A stretch of DNA of 64,000 nt from assembly GCF_001638985.1 (NCBI RefSeq), contig NW_017265140.1, positions 434,001 to 498,000 on the forward strand, in the 5' to 3' direction. Position 1 is the stretch's first letter; each line of letters opens with the position of its first letter. The notes beneath the pieces were generated by a model. The model was not told the DNA's origin. It saw only the letters and a program-made list of their open reading frames with translations, and searched no databases. Below are positions 1-12,420 of the stretch, piece after piece. The translations under genes were made by a program, and so were the position numbers. This DNA is from Phycomyces blakesleeanus NRRL 1555(-). Its lineage: Eukaryota > Mucoromycota > Mucoromycetes > Mucorales > Phycomycetaceae.

Positions 1-1768
1 TAATTCGAAAGAAAGAACTGGTTTATATTTCCCTCCTTTCATTTCTTATAAAGAGGGAGGTATATACAACAATCTTGAAGGCTGTAGTATCCTATCACTA
101 TAATGTATAATAGGATTTGAATCCAAGGACACCACAATTAATACTTTGATAAAGTCCAGTAAAAATATTATTTCTAAATTCATTAAAAATTCTCAGTACT
201 TTGTATTTCTCAATACTCTATAAATCAATTTCCAGTAGCTCCTTTTTTCTCTAATACACCCCATATAACCCCAGGAACGCCACATGTATCGCCTCCAAGT
301 CTGATCAAGTCTTTGTCAAGCGTTCCGAAACCAGTAAGATGATAAAACTTCTTGGTCAAAGATTTTTCAACTTTATATACAGTCTAAACAAAGCCTTGAT
401 AATAGTTCTTCTTCCAATGTTAATAAATCTATATAAGTAAGTTTCTTTGACCTCGTTGTATTCAAACCTCTGTAATATCACGCCGGTTTTCTAAAACAGA
501 AAAGGGATTTCCTTTGTGGTTTTTATGTTAGACTAAATCAACCAAAGATACTCACGGCTTGATTATATTTACGACAGGTATTTTCCTGTTTCAATTGGAA
601 TATAAACCCTCTATATCATTTAGTAAAATATATCAAAAACAAGTTAAGTCAACTAATACTCAAATATCTATTTTTAAATATAACACCTTTTGAATCATAT
701 GCTTTCTTTTAAAACAATGATAATAGAAAAATAATAAAACTCCTGGTAGACACATTATTTTATAGACTTTTCTGTTAAAGTCAAAGAAGAAGGAAACACA
801 CACTTAAAATGTTAAGGTCTCGTAAAAGACATTATAAAGGCGGTCTATGGGGAAACTTTGGATAAAATATGCACAATAGACCATGCACTCGTCTTTATTT
901 ACTGATAACATCTACATGTGCTTAGTATCTCATACATTTGTTTTCTTTTGTTTCTTTCAAAATTGAAAACGACATCAAGGATCATAAGTTTATGGATTTT
1001 TAAAGTATGAAGGCATATATATATATGTGTGTGTGTTTATGTATATATCTTTTTTTTTACAATGAATAGATCAATAAGAAATATTGTGTAGATAATATAA
1101 GTAGCATGCTCATAATATTGAAGAGAATCAAAATATTAAAAACATTGGTTTAATATAAGAGTAGATAGAGATATATATTATACAACTGTTTGTTTCAAAA
1201 AATATTAAAACGCACTATAGAGTGAAATGCTTCACTTCTTGGTATATAATAAACCCAACAATAATGATATTTAGCATTTTATATATAAAGAGAAATCTAC
1301 TTGAGCAGTATACGATTTCTAGAATCCCTTGAAAATATGTTTGTCTAAACACCTATGACCATTGTGTTCAACGAAAATACTTATCTACAAAGAACAAATT
1401 TGTTTCAATCTCAATTCGAGTTTTCTTTTTATTCAGACTTCAGTAAATATGCTCATATCCAAATCGGATCGAGCTAATTTATTCATAAGATGAATATACA
1501 AATAATTCTGCTCTTTAATACATAATAGATACTAATATAATAATTACTACTTATTACATTCTCTGGAAAATAATTCATGTCAATTATTCACTTTTATTAA
1601 ATACCATTTCTATTTCTAGGAAATCGTGAAACCTTTGATCCATTCAGGCACTACCATATATGCTACGTCATTACTCTGAAGTCGATTTCATTGGCGGTGC
1701 CTAGAATCGGGAAGCAATACGCCTGCCACGTCTAAAGGCAGTTGGTCTTAATCTTCTTCCCATCGAAA
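1..1768. other. Upstream spacer, mostly without recognisable genes
   Basis: This AT-rich stretch contains short poly-A/T and TA/TG runs (for example near 1016-1040) and no long open frame. The only coding-like signal is the short minus-strand frame at 225-383, listed separately. I see no rRNA, tRNA or mobile-element signal here. Confidence 0.5.
225..383 (-). other. Possible 3'-terminal exon of an unidentified minus-strand gene
   Basis: On the minus strand, directly after a TTTAG that could be a 3' splice site, 52 codons stay open and end in TGA at 225-227. The translation begins TVYKVEKSLTK and ends VLEKKGATGN, with a Gly- and Val-rich centre (LGGDTCGVPGV). It looks coding for this AT-rich setting. 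Upstream (400-600), short open stretches and GTGAGT/TTTTAG signals could be further exons, but I could not join them into one frame. The gene may be real with unresolved exons, or a relic. I do not recognise the family. Confidence 0.3.
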
Positions 1769-2814
1769 ATGGCTTTTGCATTGAATAAAACGCGGCTTTC
1801 AGCAGCCTTGCTATTTACTATCCTTCTCATCTGTGCAAATGTATCCGAGGCATTGTACTTTTACATTGATGGATCAGAAAAGAAGTGCTTCATCGAGGAG
1901 TTGCCAAAAGAAACCATGGTGACAGGTATGCCTCTCGGGACATCATCTGTGCATGGTTCTCATAGTGCATTATTTCTTCAAATCGGACAGGAACATACAA
2001 AGCCGAACAGTACTCGGATGCCCAAAAACAGTGGATTGTTAGTCCTGAATTGAAGATTCAGATCACTGTCGAGGTAGAGACTTTTTTTTTTACAAAAACA
2101 CCGGGAAACGGTTTGCTGATTAACATGTTTAATGTTAGGAACTTCCTCAAGGACATGTTGTTGTAGACAGACAGGGTGATGCCTCTGGTCGTTTTACATT
2201 TACCTCTGCTGAATCCGGTGATCATTCTATTTGCTTGGCACCAGTGAGCACTGCATGGTTTGATTCGTCCAGAACGGTAAATATAATAGGATATATGCAT
2301 GTAAACATGTACATGTTCAACTCAAAATTATATCAATTATTGCCTTCATATATATACAGAAAATTACATTCGACATGGACTTTGATGATCCAGCTGGTAG
2401 TGAGCAGCACGATCACGCTGGTACCTTGTCGGGTAAGATGGCCAGAGAATTATAGGCCGATTGAAAAGAGAGAGAGATAATACGCTTAAATATTTAATTT
2501 TATGGTATATGTGTACACAGACTTGGCCATGCGTATCCATGAATTGAATGAGCGTGTACAGGATATCCGTAGAGAACAGACTTCCCAGCGTGTAAGTGTA
2601 GCTGTGTAAAATGGTGTATGTGTATAAGGATAAGAGTTTAATATTGCCTTATTCTCATATATAGGAACGTGAGGCCGAATTCCGTGATCGCTCTGAATTG
2701 ACAAATGCTCGCGCTGTATGGTGGACTATTGCACAAATCATTATTCTCGGTGTTGTCTGTGTTTGGCAAATGCGCTATTTCAAGCATTTCTTTGTAGCAA
2801 AGAAGCTAGTTTAA
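1769..2814 (+). CDS. p24 family cargo receptor (emp24/gp25L/p24, Erv25/TMED10-like)
   Basis: Six exons (1769-1925, 1991-2073, 2139-2276, 2360-2432, 2521-2591, 2665-2814) give 223 residues. An N-terminal signal peptide (about residues 1-29, after MAFALNKTRLS) leads into a GOLD domain with the usual two cysteines (KKCFIEEL and HSICLAP). A coiled-coil stretch (LAMRIHELNERVQDIRREQ) follows, then one C-terminal membrane helix and a short cytosolic tail with FF and KK signals (KHFFVAKKLV). In this family those tail signals bind COPII and COPI coats, so the protein should cycle between ER and Golgi as a cargo receptor. The FF-KK tail favours the delta subfamily (Erv25/TMED10). The ATG at 1769 is chosen because the signal peptide starts there; the open frame upstream has only a TTG. 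Confidence 0.9.
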
Positions 2815-3503
2815 AGAGTGAAAATAAAGAGGAAACTACTTAAAAACGGCATATAATTCTACTAAAATTTATGCAGTATATTAATACAAAAGAAAAGCAA
2901 GCAATGTGTTGGTTTGTCAATGTAGAGGATAGTATATTTATGTATGTGTGTACGGATTTATATAAAGTAATCGGTAACAACGCATGATCCAATATTACAA
3001 TGCTTTTATGGCTTATCCTCTGTTCGAGACATAATAAATTGATCTTTTCGAAATTACTTATCATATTACCTCATTTATACAATACAGTCAATTGCTTTAA
3101 AGACTATGTCTCGCCTCAAGTTACCTTGGTAATAATACTTTTATCAGAAAGTTGGATTACGTGATATAATATTTGAACCTTTGCCATTTCACTGTTTAAT
3201 TGCCTTTCTTTCATTGAAGGTATAAAAAAATTATTTATAATAAATTAAATATAAGCGGATATGTTTTATTAAAGCATTTTAAGCGAGCTACTTTAATATA
3301 AACCCCTTGCATAACCACAACCTGATGGCGTGGACAAGGTTATAGCAAAAATAAAACGTGTGCGTAAAAGTCGGGTATTTAAAACGGGCTACGTTATTGA
3401 TTGATTACGTAGGGTATTTTTTACCACGAAATCACGGTGCAGTTAGCGATCTTTCAGTTGCAAGGCACGCGTTAGCTCCTAGTGACAACGCAACTGTCTG
3501 ACT
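2815..3503 (+). other. Spacer between the p24 gene and the Rpt3 gene
   Basis: No gene is seen. The distal part should carry the Rpt3 promoter. It includes an imperfect palindrome at 3389-3412 with arms CTACGT and ACGTAG, and a short GC-richer stretch just before the start codon. I did not find a clear Rpn4/PACE-type motif. Confidence 0.5.
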
Positions 3504-4896
<1,393 letters not shown>

Positions 4897-5008
4897 AATA
4901 AGTTGTTTCCTATCCAGCTGCAAAATCGTACTCTTTCTTCTTTACTTTCTTTCTTTCTTTCTTTATTATTTCTCTCCGTATTATACTACAAATCCTTTAC
5001 AAAAGAAT

Positions 5009-6891
5009 ATGACAGGACAAACAGTCGAAGGACCATTCGGTGTAGTTGACATGGGTTCCAATGGAATTCGTTTTAGCATCGTCAAATCACTCGAGCGGCA
5101 TCTTCCAGTAGCTTATGAAGAACGAGCACCAATCTCTTTGTTTGAATCCCAAGGTGATGAACGTGTCATTCCTTCGGAGACGATCGACCAAGTCATTACT
5201 AGCTTTTTACGTTTCAAGCAGCTGTGTCAACAAGCTAAAGTTAAACCTGAAAACATCAATGTCCTTGCAACAGAAGCAACACGTGTGGCTACAAACTCTA
5301 AGGAATTTCTCCAAAAAATCTTTAAGGAAACAGGCTGGGTTGTATCTTTGCTGAGTAAAGAACAGGAAGCCTTAATTTCAGCCGCTGGAATTGTTGGTAA
5401 GGATGAGCACAAAAACAGTGTAACATTTTTTTCGGCGTTATATCTAATTTAGATTTACTTGTTTTGGCAGGATCTTTCTACAGTGTTAATGGTCTTACTA
5501 TGGACCTAGGAGGTGGTTCCGTGGAATTAAGCTATGTGACAAATAAAAGTCATGAGGAAGATGAAGGCACTATGGGAATTCAAGTCTGCCCGGACCCAAT
5601 GTCGATGCCATATGGCGCTGCTGCTCTGAAGCGACGTCTCGAACAATCCTACAAAAGCAAAAAACGTGAAGCTCTTTATGCAGAGGTTGAGGATCAGATC
5701 AGAAAAGCATTTGTCCAATCTAATCCCCCTTCACATCTTTTGGAGAAAGATGGTTATCGAATGTATATGAGTGGTGGTGGATTTAGAGCATTGGGATATC
5801 TCTCCATGGCTAGGAAGGCTCAAAGCACTGATTTGCCCGGAAAGCACTCTGATCGAAGACTCACTTACCCTATTCCTATTATTAATGGCTATACCATGAC
5901 AGGAGCCGAGCTTGAGGAGTTGGTTACTTACTATAAGGATTGGGAGCCTGAAAAACTTGTCAAGAAACTAAAGGTTTTCCGTATTTCCAAACGAAGAGCA
6001 AGCATGATTCCGGCCAGTTGTTTCCTGCTTTCTGCCATCATGAAGGTCATTAAAATTAGCCGAGTATATTTCAGTGAAGGAGGCGTGCGCCAAGGTTTTT
6101 GCTACCAAAAGCTGTCGGTGGCTGAGCAGCAAAAGGATCCTCTCTTGGAAGGCATCAAGGCTTACACCTCTCAGTCTTTATATCACCTAACTCCCAAGGA
6201 TCATAACAAAATATTCGAATTCATTGTTGGTGGGCTTCCTAAGGTCTATCTGAACCCTTCTCATCCTCTTCAGTTGCATCGTCTCTTACCTGCTGCGATT
6301 CACATTGCCAACATGACCTCACACTTTCCTAAAGAATCAAGAGCATTTGTAGCCTTCCATATGCCTCTCGCTAGTGGTCCTCTTGCCAATGTACCTGGGC
6401 TAGACCATTATGAACGTGCCGTTTTGTCTCTGCTAATGGCTTATAGACAGGGAGGAGCTGTTCCGGACCCTATCTTTTACACTATCCAAAAGATGGTTGG
6501 GCGCAATGGTATTGATGTTTGCAAGTACATCGGAAGACTTATGGAGCTAGTATTCACTGTTTCTCCTTTGGAAGGCGGTGCTGAGCTTCTTCTCAATAGC
6601 GGACTTACGCTCTCCATGATGCCTGTCGAAGAGGGTTGCATTAGGTCTAGTAATGATGATAGTGATACGGCCGATGAAGATGGTAATGGTAGCGAAGAAT
6701 ACTATCCACCTATACGCTTGGTCGTCACACTACCCAATAAGTATTCTCCTATGGTTGATGCTCCTGCGGTCATGTCCGTTATCGAAAGTTTCGGCAAGAA
6801 CATTCATAGCAAGAAATATGATATGGACGATGAATTCCGCCCTCAACACTTCCAACTATTTGGCGTTTCAGTTGTTGATCCATTAGAGTAA
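5009..6891 (+). CDS. Ppx/GppA phosphatase-family protein, Rtg2-like (retrograde regulation protein 2)
   Basis: Two exons (5009-5396, 5471-6891) give 602 residues, near the size of yeast Rtg2. The N-terminal ASKHA fold has the phosphate-1 motif VVDMGSNGIRF and the phosphate-2 motif TMDLGGGSVELSY (about residues 139-150). A long C-terminal helical region follows. Fungal Rtg2 senses mitochondrial dysfunction and controls nuclear entry of the Rtg1/Rtg3 factors. Bacterial relatives hydrolyse polyphosphate or pppGpp. The VVDMGSNGIRF motif and the long C-terminus favour the Rtg2 branch over a true exopolyphosphatase, but enzyme activity cannot be excluded. An acidic linker (SSNDDSDTADEDGNGSEE) sits near residues 520-540. 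The upstream open frame lacks family similarity, so the ATG at 5009 is used. Confidence 0.85.
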
Positions 6892-7998
6892 ATTATAATA
6901 CAAGCTACACCTTAATAAATATATAATTCAATTTAAAATTATGCATATTGCTATCCATAGTTACTGGGTAAATCATTAGCTATTGATAACACTGTCTTGC
7001 ATCTAGAAACCACAGCAATATTCACTAGAAGATTAATGAAACTATACTCTAACATATAAGATAAGAACATATTCAATATGATGATTCTCTTATGTAAAAA
7101 TATCTTTGTTTTAGGATATGTGTATATCTTGCAAAGTACAATAATAAAAGTTAAGCTGCTTGGCTATTTAATATAATAATATTAACTGGTAGCGACCAAA
7201 TTATTATATATATATATATATATATTATAAATAAAATCCTAACCGCCCTACCGGAGTAACCGAGCTGAGAAGGTCTAAGAGCCCAGCCAGAAAAAAAGAA
7301 AATATGTTTATATATATATTTGCCATAAACAAATACAACTTATGATACAATGCATATATGATGTGCATTCAAAAAAAATATGAGAGCTTATTTTAACTGG
7401 ATCCAAAATATATCCATAGTTGGACAGTAACTTAGTGACTTGTATCGTATGAATTGTACTTAATCTTATTATGTTTAGTCATCTTCTTCTCCAAATACGA
7501 GCTTGAGAATATTTTCTGAAATATTCGTATGTGTGTTATAGCTTAGAGTGACTCGCTGTTAAGCATAAAACCATGTAGACGAAAGATACTAAGATTATAT
7601 ATCATAGATTATTGAACCTAGCAACGATAAGGACTATAAAGTGAATAGTTATTTTTACTCTGTTGTTTCCCCACATTGTAAATATGATTTGTTACACCAT
7701 TTACCCCTCAAGTACGCACACACGTATATACGTATACATACATCACCATATCATATAACTTTCAAATTTTGTTTAAAGTAAGTGCAATTGATTGTGTTAT
7801 TAAAAGGTCCGCTAAAGAAAGAATCCGCTCTATACATAATTCAGGCTACCTTAATAAGATAATAAGTGAAAAGAAAGAAAGGACTGCATTGCTCTTGTGT
7901 GACTTTCTCTAAAGGGAAGCATTTCTCTATCAAAATCACATGTTGGATATAAAAGCTCTTTTCACCTTAGTCAGTCTTACGTCCTCTACTTCTTTCCA
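6892..7998 (+). other. Spacer upstream of the Lon gene
   Basis: The stretch is AT-rich, with a (TA)n run at about 7204-7225. A GC-richer island follows at 7235-7290, whose minus strand resembles the 5' half of a tRNA (see findings). The last 100 bp form the Lon promoter with a TATA-like element. No open frame of interest is seen. Confidence 0.5.
7947..7955 (+). promoter_or_regulatory. TATA-like element of the Lon gene
   Basis: ATATAAAAG lies about 45 bp before the Lon start codon at 7999, in a position suited to a fungal core promoter. Confidence 0.5.
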
Positions 7999-10900
7999 AT
8001 GGCACTTCCTGAATCGCTCACAGTTATACCCCTCGACAATAGGGTTCTCCTTCCGTCAGTGGTGATGAAACTCACCATGCAAGGCAAGGAGGCCACAGCT
8101 CTTATTCGAAAGTATTCTCGACTGTCAGAACAACGAAAAATGGCCCATATTGCGTGCATTCCTCTTCAGTCATTGCCTTCTGAGAACTCATCAGTCAATT
8201 CTCATTCCAACTCATCAGAGAATTCCTCTGATTCAGATGGGTCTTTACCTGAGATTCCAGCTGAAGAACGAGCTCTTACTAAGAGCGATATAGACGAAAG
8301 TCTAGTAAAACCAAGTGAGCGTAATCGACTCTTGATGTATGGTTGCGCAGCTCGTATCATTAGAGTCCAGCGTACAAGTCTTGGCGTATTCACAGTAATC
8401 GTGGAGGGAGTTGGCCGTTTTGAAGTGGATCGCTATATTCAAGAAGGACCAACGCTGATGGCCAAAGTCAAATACGCAGAATCATTTACTAAAGATGAAC
8501 TGGAGGAGGCAAAGGACGAAATTATTGCATTTAAGGCATTAGCAAGAGAGTTCCTGCTAAAAATGAAGGACCTCCAGATTCCAGAAGCACTTACGCAACA
8601 AATTTCCAAGCTAATTGACACCGTTGCTGCCCCCGTTCTGGCCGACTTATTAGTATCAATAATCGAAACAACCTTTGAAGAAAGGCTTCTAATGCTGCAT
8701 TCTACCGACATAAAAGAACGTTTACAAAAGGCTTCAGAGTGGATGACAAGACAGCTACATGTAAGTACAGCTGGTTGATCTTGTACAAACAAGGGTACTC
8801 ACATGGCTCGATACAGGTCCTCAAGATCTCAGAACAAATCCATTCCAGCATTGAGGGGAAATTGAACAAAAAACAGCGCGAGTTTTATCTCCGCCAACAG
8901 GTATTTAAAACACAATATCGGATTACCAAAGCGCGTTCTCCTCTAAACCCCTAGTTATAGTTGGAAGCTATCAAGCAAGAACTGGGTGAATCAGATAGTA
9001 CCGGAGGGCCCAAGGATGAAGATGATGCAGCTCTTTTAGGAAGACGCCTTGCAGAAGCTAATCTCCCTAAAGAAGTAAATATTATAGCTCAGCGTGAACT
9101 TAAGCGTATCAAAAAACTCCAGCCTTCATCCAGTGAGTGGTCTGTTACGCGCAACTATCTCGAATTGATTGCCGACCTGCCCTGGAGTAAGAAATCAGAG
9201 GAAATCATGGACATTACCCGTGCTAAGCAGCAATTGGATGATGATCATTTTGGGTAAATGTTTGGATTGTGGCACAATGGAAGAGTGAAGTACCAGATAA
9301 TAAAGTCCCTCATGCCTTTATTCCCGTTATCTCACTTTTTTTTTAGATTGGATCATGTTAAGAAGCGAATCATCGAATATCTTTCGGTAGCCAAGATCAA
9401 AGGAGATCTTAAGGCTCCAATTATTTGTTTTGTTGGTCCTGTAAGTTATATTAGCAAAATGGGTACTAAAACTAACCTTATAATATTTGTCCCTATAGCC
9501 TGGCGTGGGAAAGACATCTCTTGGAAAATCAATTGCTTCCGCACTTTCACGAGAATTCCATCGTATATCCCTAGGAGGTGTTCGAGATGAGGCTGATATG
9601 AGGTATAATACACAAAATAAGAGAGGTGTAAATACATATTTACCGTTTTATTGATGCTGTCATGAAAAGAGGTCATCGTCGTACCTATGTAGGTGCCATG
9701 CCTGGTCTTATTGTCCAAGGATTACGCAAATGTGGAGTCAATAACCCCTTGTTTCTTCTCGGTAAGATATTCAATTACCTCTAAGAACTCTTATACATGG
9801 TAAATGCACTAATATAAGTACCTGTATTTTCAGATGAGATTGATAAGTTGGCTCATTCTACACATTACGGAGACCCTGGTAAATGAGATTGAAATAATGA
9901 TACATTAGAGATAGGGTTGCCTTACTAACATGTAAAAACATAAATGAATAGCTGCTGCTCTTTTGGAGATTCTTGATCCTGAACAAAACAATACTTTCTC
10001 TGATCATTATCTTAATGTTCCTTTTGATTTATCAACCGTTTTGTTCATCGCTACTGCAAATTCAGTTGACACAATCCCCGAGCCTTTGCTTGATCGCATG
10101 GAGTTGATTTATCTAAGTGGATATACCTTTGAGGAGAAGCTTCATATTGCAAAATCGCATCTTCTTCCTAAGCAAATAAGAGCCCATGGGTTAGAAGAAG
10201 ATCGTGTAAGCATTTCCGATCCTGTTCTTCTACAGATAGCCGAAAATTACACTCGTGAGAGTGGTGTGCGTACTTTTGAGAGAACTCTTGCTTCTGTTGT
10301 TCGTTCAAAATGCGTGGATTTAGCCGAACTTCGAGAAAGTGGCAAAGAATCCGACTATGTTTCAGAAATTAATAAGGAAGACGTAGAAGAAATCCTCGGA
10401 GTAAGCTACTCATTGCCTATAGCGATATAGCTAAATTCAATTAAATTCAATCTTATTAACTCTTCTGTGCCTTTTTCTCTTAAAATTTAGATCTCTACAT
10501 ACGAGAAAGAAGTGGCTGGACGTGAGTCTATCCCAGGTGTGGTCACTGGCCTGGCTTACTCTGGAAGTGGCAATGGTGGAATTTTATTTATTGAAGCGTC
10601 CAAGATGCCAGGCAATGGAGAGCTTCAATTGACAGGCTCATTAGGAGATGTGATCAAAGAATCTGCGCAGCTTGCATTAACTTGGGTCAAATCCAATGCC
10701 CATCTGCTTAAGCTGGCACCGACACAATACGATAATTTGGTGGAAAAGTTTGATATTCATATTCACATGCCTAGCGGAGCAGTTCCAAAGGATGGCCCAA
10801 GTGCAGGTATTTTGACTAAACGGCTTTTAGATGTGTTTTTTATTAAAACAGATTACTGAAACTAATGTTTTATATTTTTGATATACACTTAGGCGTAACT

Positions 10901-11221
10901 TTTACCACATCACTTGTATCGCTGTTCTCTGGATGCTATGTCCCTTCTACAACTGCAATGACTGGTGAGATGTCTTTGCGTGGTCAGGTTTTGCCTGTAG
11001 GAGGTATCAAAGAGAAGGTTATATCAGCACATCGTGCTGGTATTCGCAAGATTATCATGCCTTATCGCAATCAAAAGGATGTACAAGCAGATGTCCCTGC
11101 CAATGTCAAGGCGGACATTGAGTTTGTGTATGCAAAAAATATTTGGGAAGTTCTTGAGGCTGCACTCATTATCAATAATACCGAGAAATGGTCAGCTCGT
11201 ACATTTGAGAGCCATTTGTAA
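7999..11221 (+). CDS. Lon protease, peroxisomal type (Pln/LONP2-like)
   Basis: An ATP-dependent serine protease of 855 residues. The ten exons are 7999-8760, 8817-8900, 8961-9253, 9347-9440, 9499-9602, 9670-9761, 9834-9878, 9952-10400, 10491-10806 and 10893-11221. An N-terminal LON substrate domain (starting [16 protein letters not shown]) carries a Ser/Asn-rich insert (about residues 56-75). The AAA domain follows with Walker A GPPGVGKTS (Lys416), Walker B LFLLDEIDK and the marker [18 protein letters not shown]. The protease domain has Ser745 in PKDGPSAG and Lys788 in GGIKEK, the Ser-Lys dyad. The protein ends FESHL; Ser-His-Leu fits a PTS1 peroxisome signal, and no mitochondrial presequence is evident, so I assign it to peroxisomes. 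Intron 5 uses an AAG 3' site. Confidence 0.93.
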
Positions 11222-12420
11222 AGCACTATATTTATTTCTACCGGAGCTAAAGACAATAAACACGTACAACAAAGTACTGTAATCCCAGAGATACAGTACC
11301 TGATCCAAAGTAATGGATATTTTTTAGTAAACTATGGGGAAATGGGTGGTAATATTCTATATTTCTATGACAAGAATCTAAATTCAACATATCTAAACAA
11401 AAGTGATTGAGAGATCAAAAGACTTTTGCATAAATACTGGATAAATAAAAGAAAGACAAATTGACTCTTAGAGATATACAATACAGTATGAATATATCTA
11501 TTGTATATATTATTTTACAAATTTCTTATACTTTTTTATACTAGAAGTGAGAATTACTAAAGCGAAAATTAGTTACAAGATTACCTAATGGTAGCTAAAT
11601 TTCCCTCTACGTTTAACAGTTAAATACTAGCCCTGAAGGTTACTGCTATACGTTTGAGAATGTAAGAAAAATAATGAAAAAAGTTACTCAAAGTTAGATC
11701 TCTCAACTTCGCTTTATAAAAATTCCAAGACATTTAAAGTGCCAAAAGCAGTGCTATGGTACTTTGGTGTATATGACTAAAAAGGAAGCATAATATGGCC
11801 AAGCCGAAGAGCCTCGGGATAGATCAAGAAACTAGCTTCACTTTGATGCCGAGTGTGTCTTTAAAGGTGTATATCTAGAAAAAGATCCAATCATCTTAAT
11901 AATCACAGCACAAAGTGTATTGTAAGGCTACAATATATAAAGAAACTGGGATAAATCATCTCTGGTAGCTAACAATCTTCCTGTGTACTATGTATCACTG
12001 GGTTATTTGTACTACTTGTCTCTTCAACAAATGTTTTTATTTCGAATTTAATTTCTGCACTGTATTTTATTTTATGATACAATATATAGAGAGAGAGCTT
12101 AGTACTTCAAGCAGTAGACTCCAAGGATAATACATGTATAATATGTGGTCTTCAGCCAACCAATAAATACAAAAACAATTGCGGCTTTTCCTTTCCATTA
12201 AGGAGTAATTAACGCACAAGCCACATTAAATGGTTTGTTCGTTCGGGCCGTACAGGATTACAAAGGTAATACCACAATTATTTCCAAAAAAAGTATAGAT
12301 TAACTCTACGTGGGTCAGTTACCTTTGTGTTATTTAACAGTCATTCAATATTAGATATATAAAGTTATGTGTGCAAACACGCAAGGATTCACAAATCTCT
12401 TTCTTCTTTTTTTATCTCTG
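11222..12420 (+). other. Spacer between Lon and the HSPA12-like cluster
   Basis: AT-rich DNA without a convincing gene. A 24-codon open stretch starting ATGGCCAAGCCGAAGAGC near 11794 ends at a possible GTGTAT 5' splice site, but no partner exon is visible. The promoter of the first HSPA12-like gene occupies the distal end. Confidence 0.4.
12356..12364 (+). promoter_or_regulatory. TATA-like element of HSPA12-like gene A
   Basis: TATATAAAG lies 57 bp before the ATG at 12421. Gene B has a matching element 34 bp before its start, so the core promoter layout was probably copied with the gene. Confidence 0.45.

Noticed and set aside
1742..1768. Upstream start for the p24 gene
   Set aside because: It begins with TTG; the ATG at 1769 starts a normal signal peptide.
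3482..3503. GTG-initiated start for the Rpt3 frame ([10 protein letters not shown])
   Set aside because: The residues do not resemble Rpt3 starts. The ATG at 3504 gives the conserved MEEIGI start and joins through a short intron.
11794..11866. 24-codon open stretch starting MAKPKSLGIDQE with a possible 5' splice site
   Set aside because: No downstream exon continues the frame within reach.
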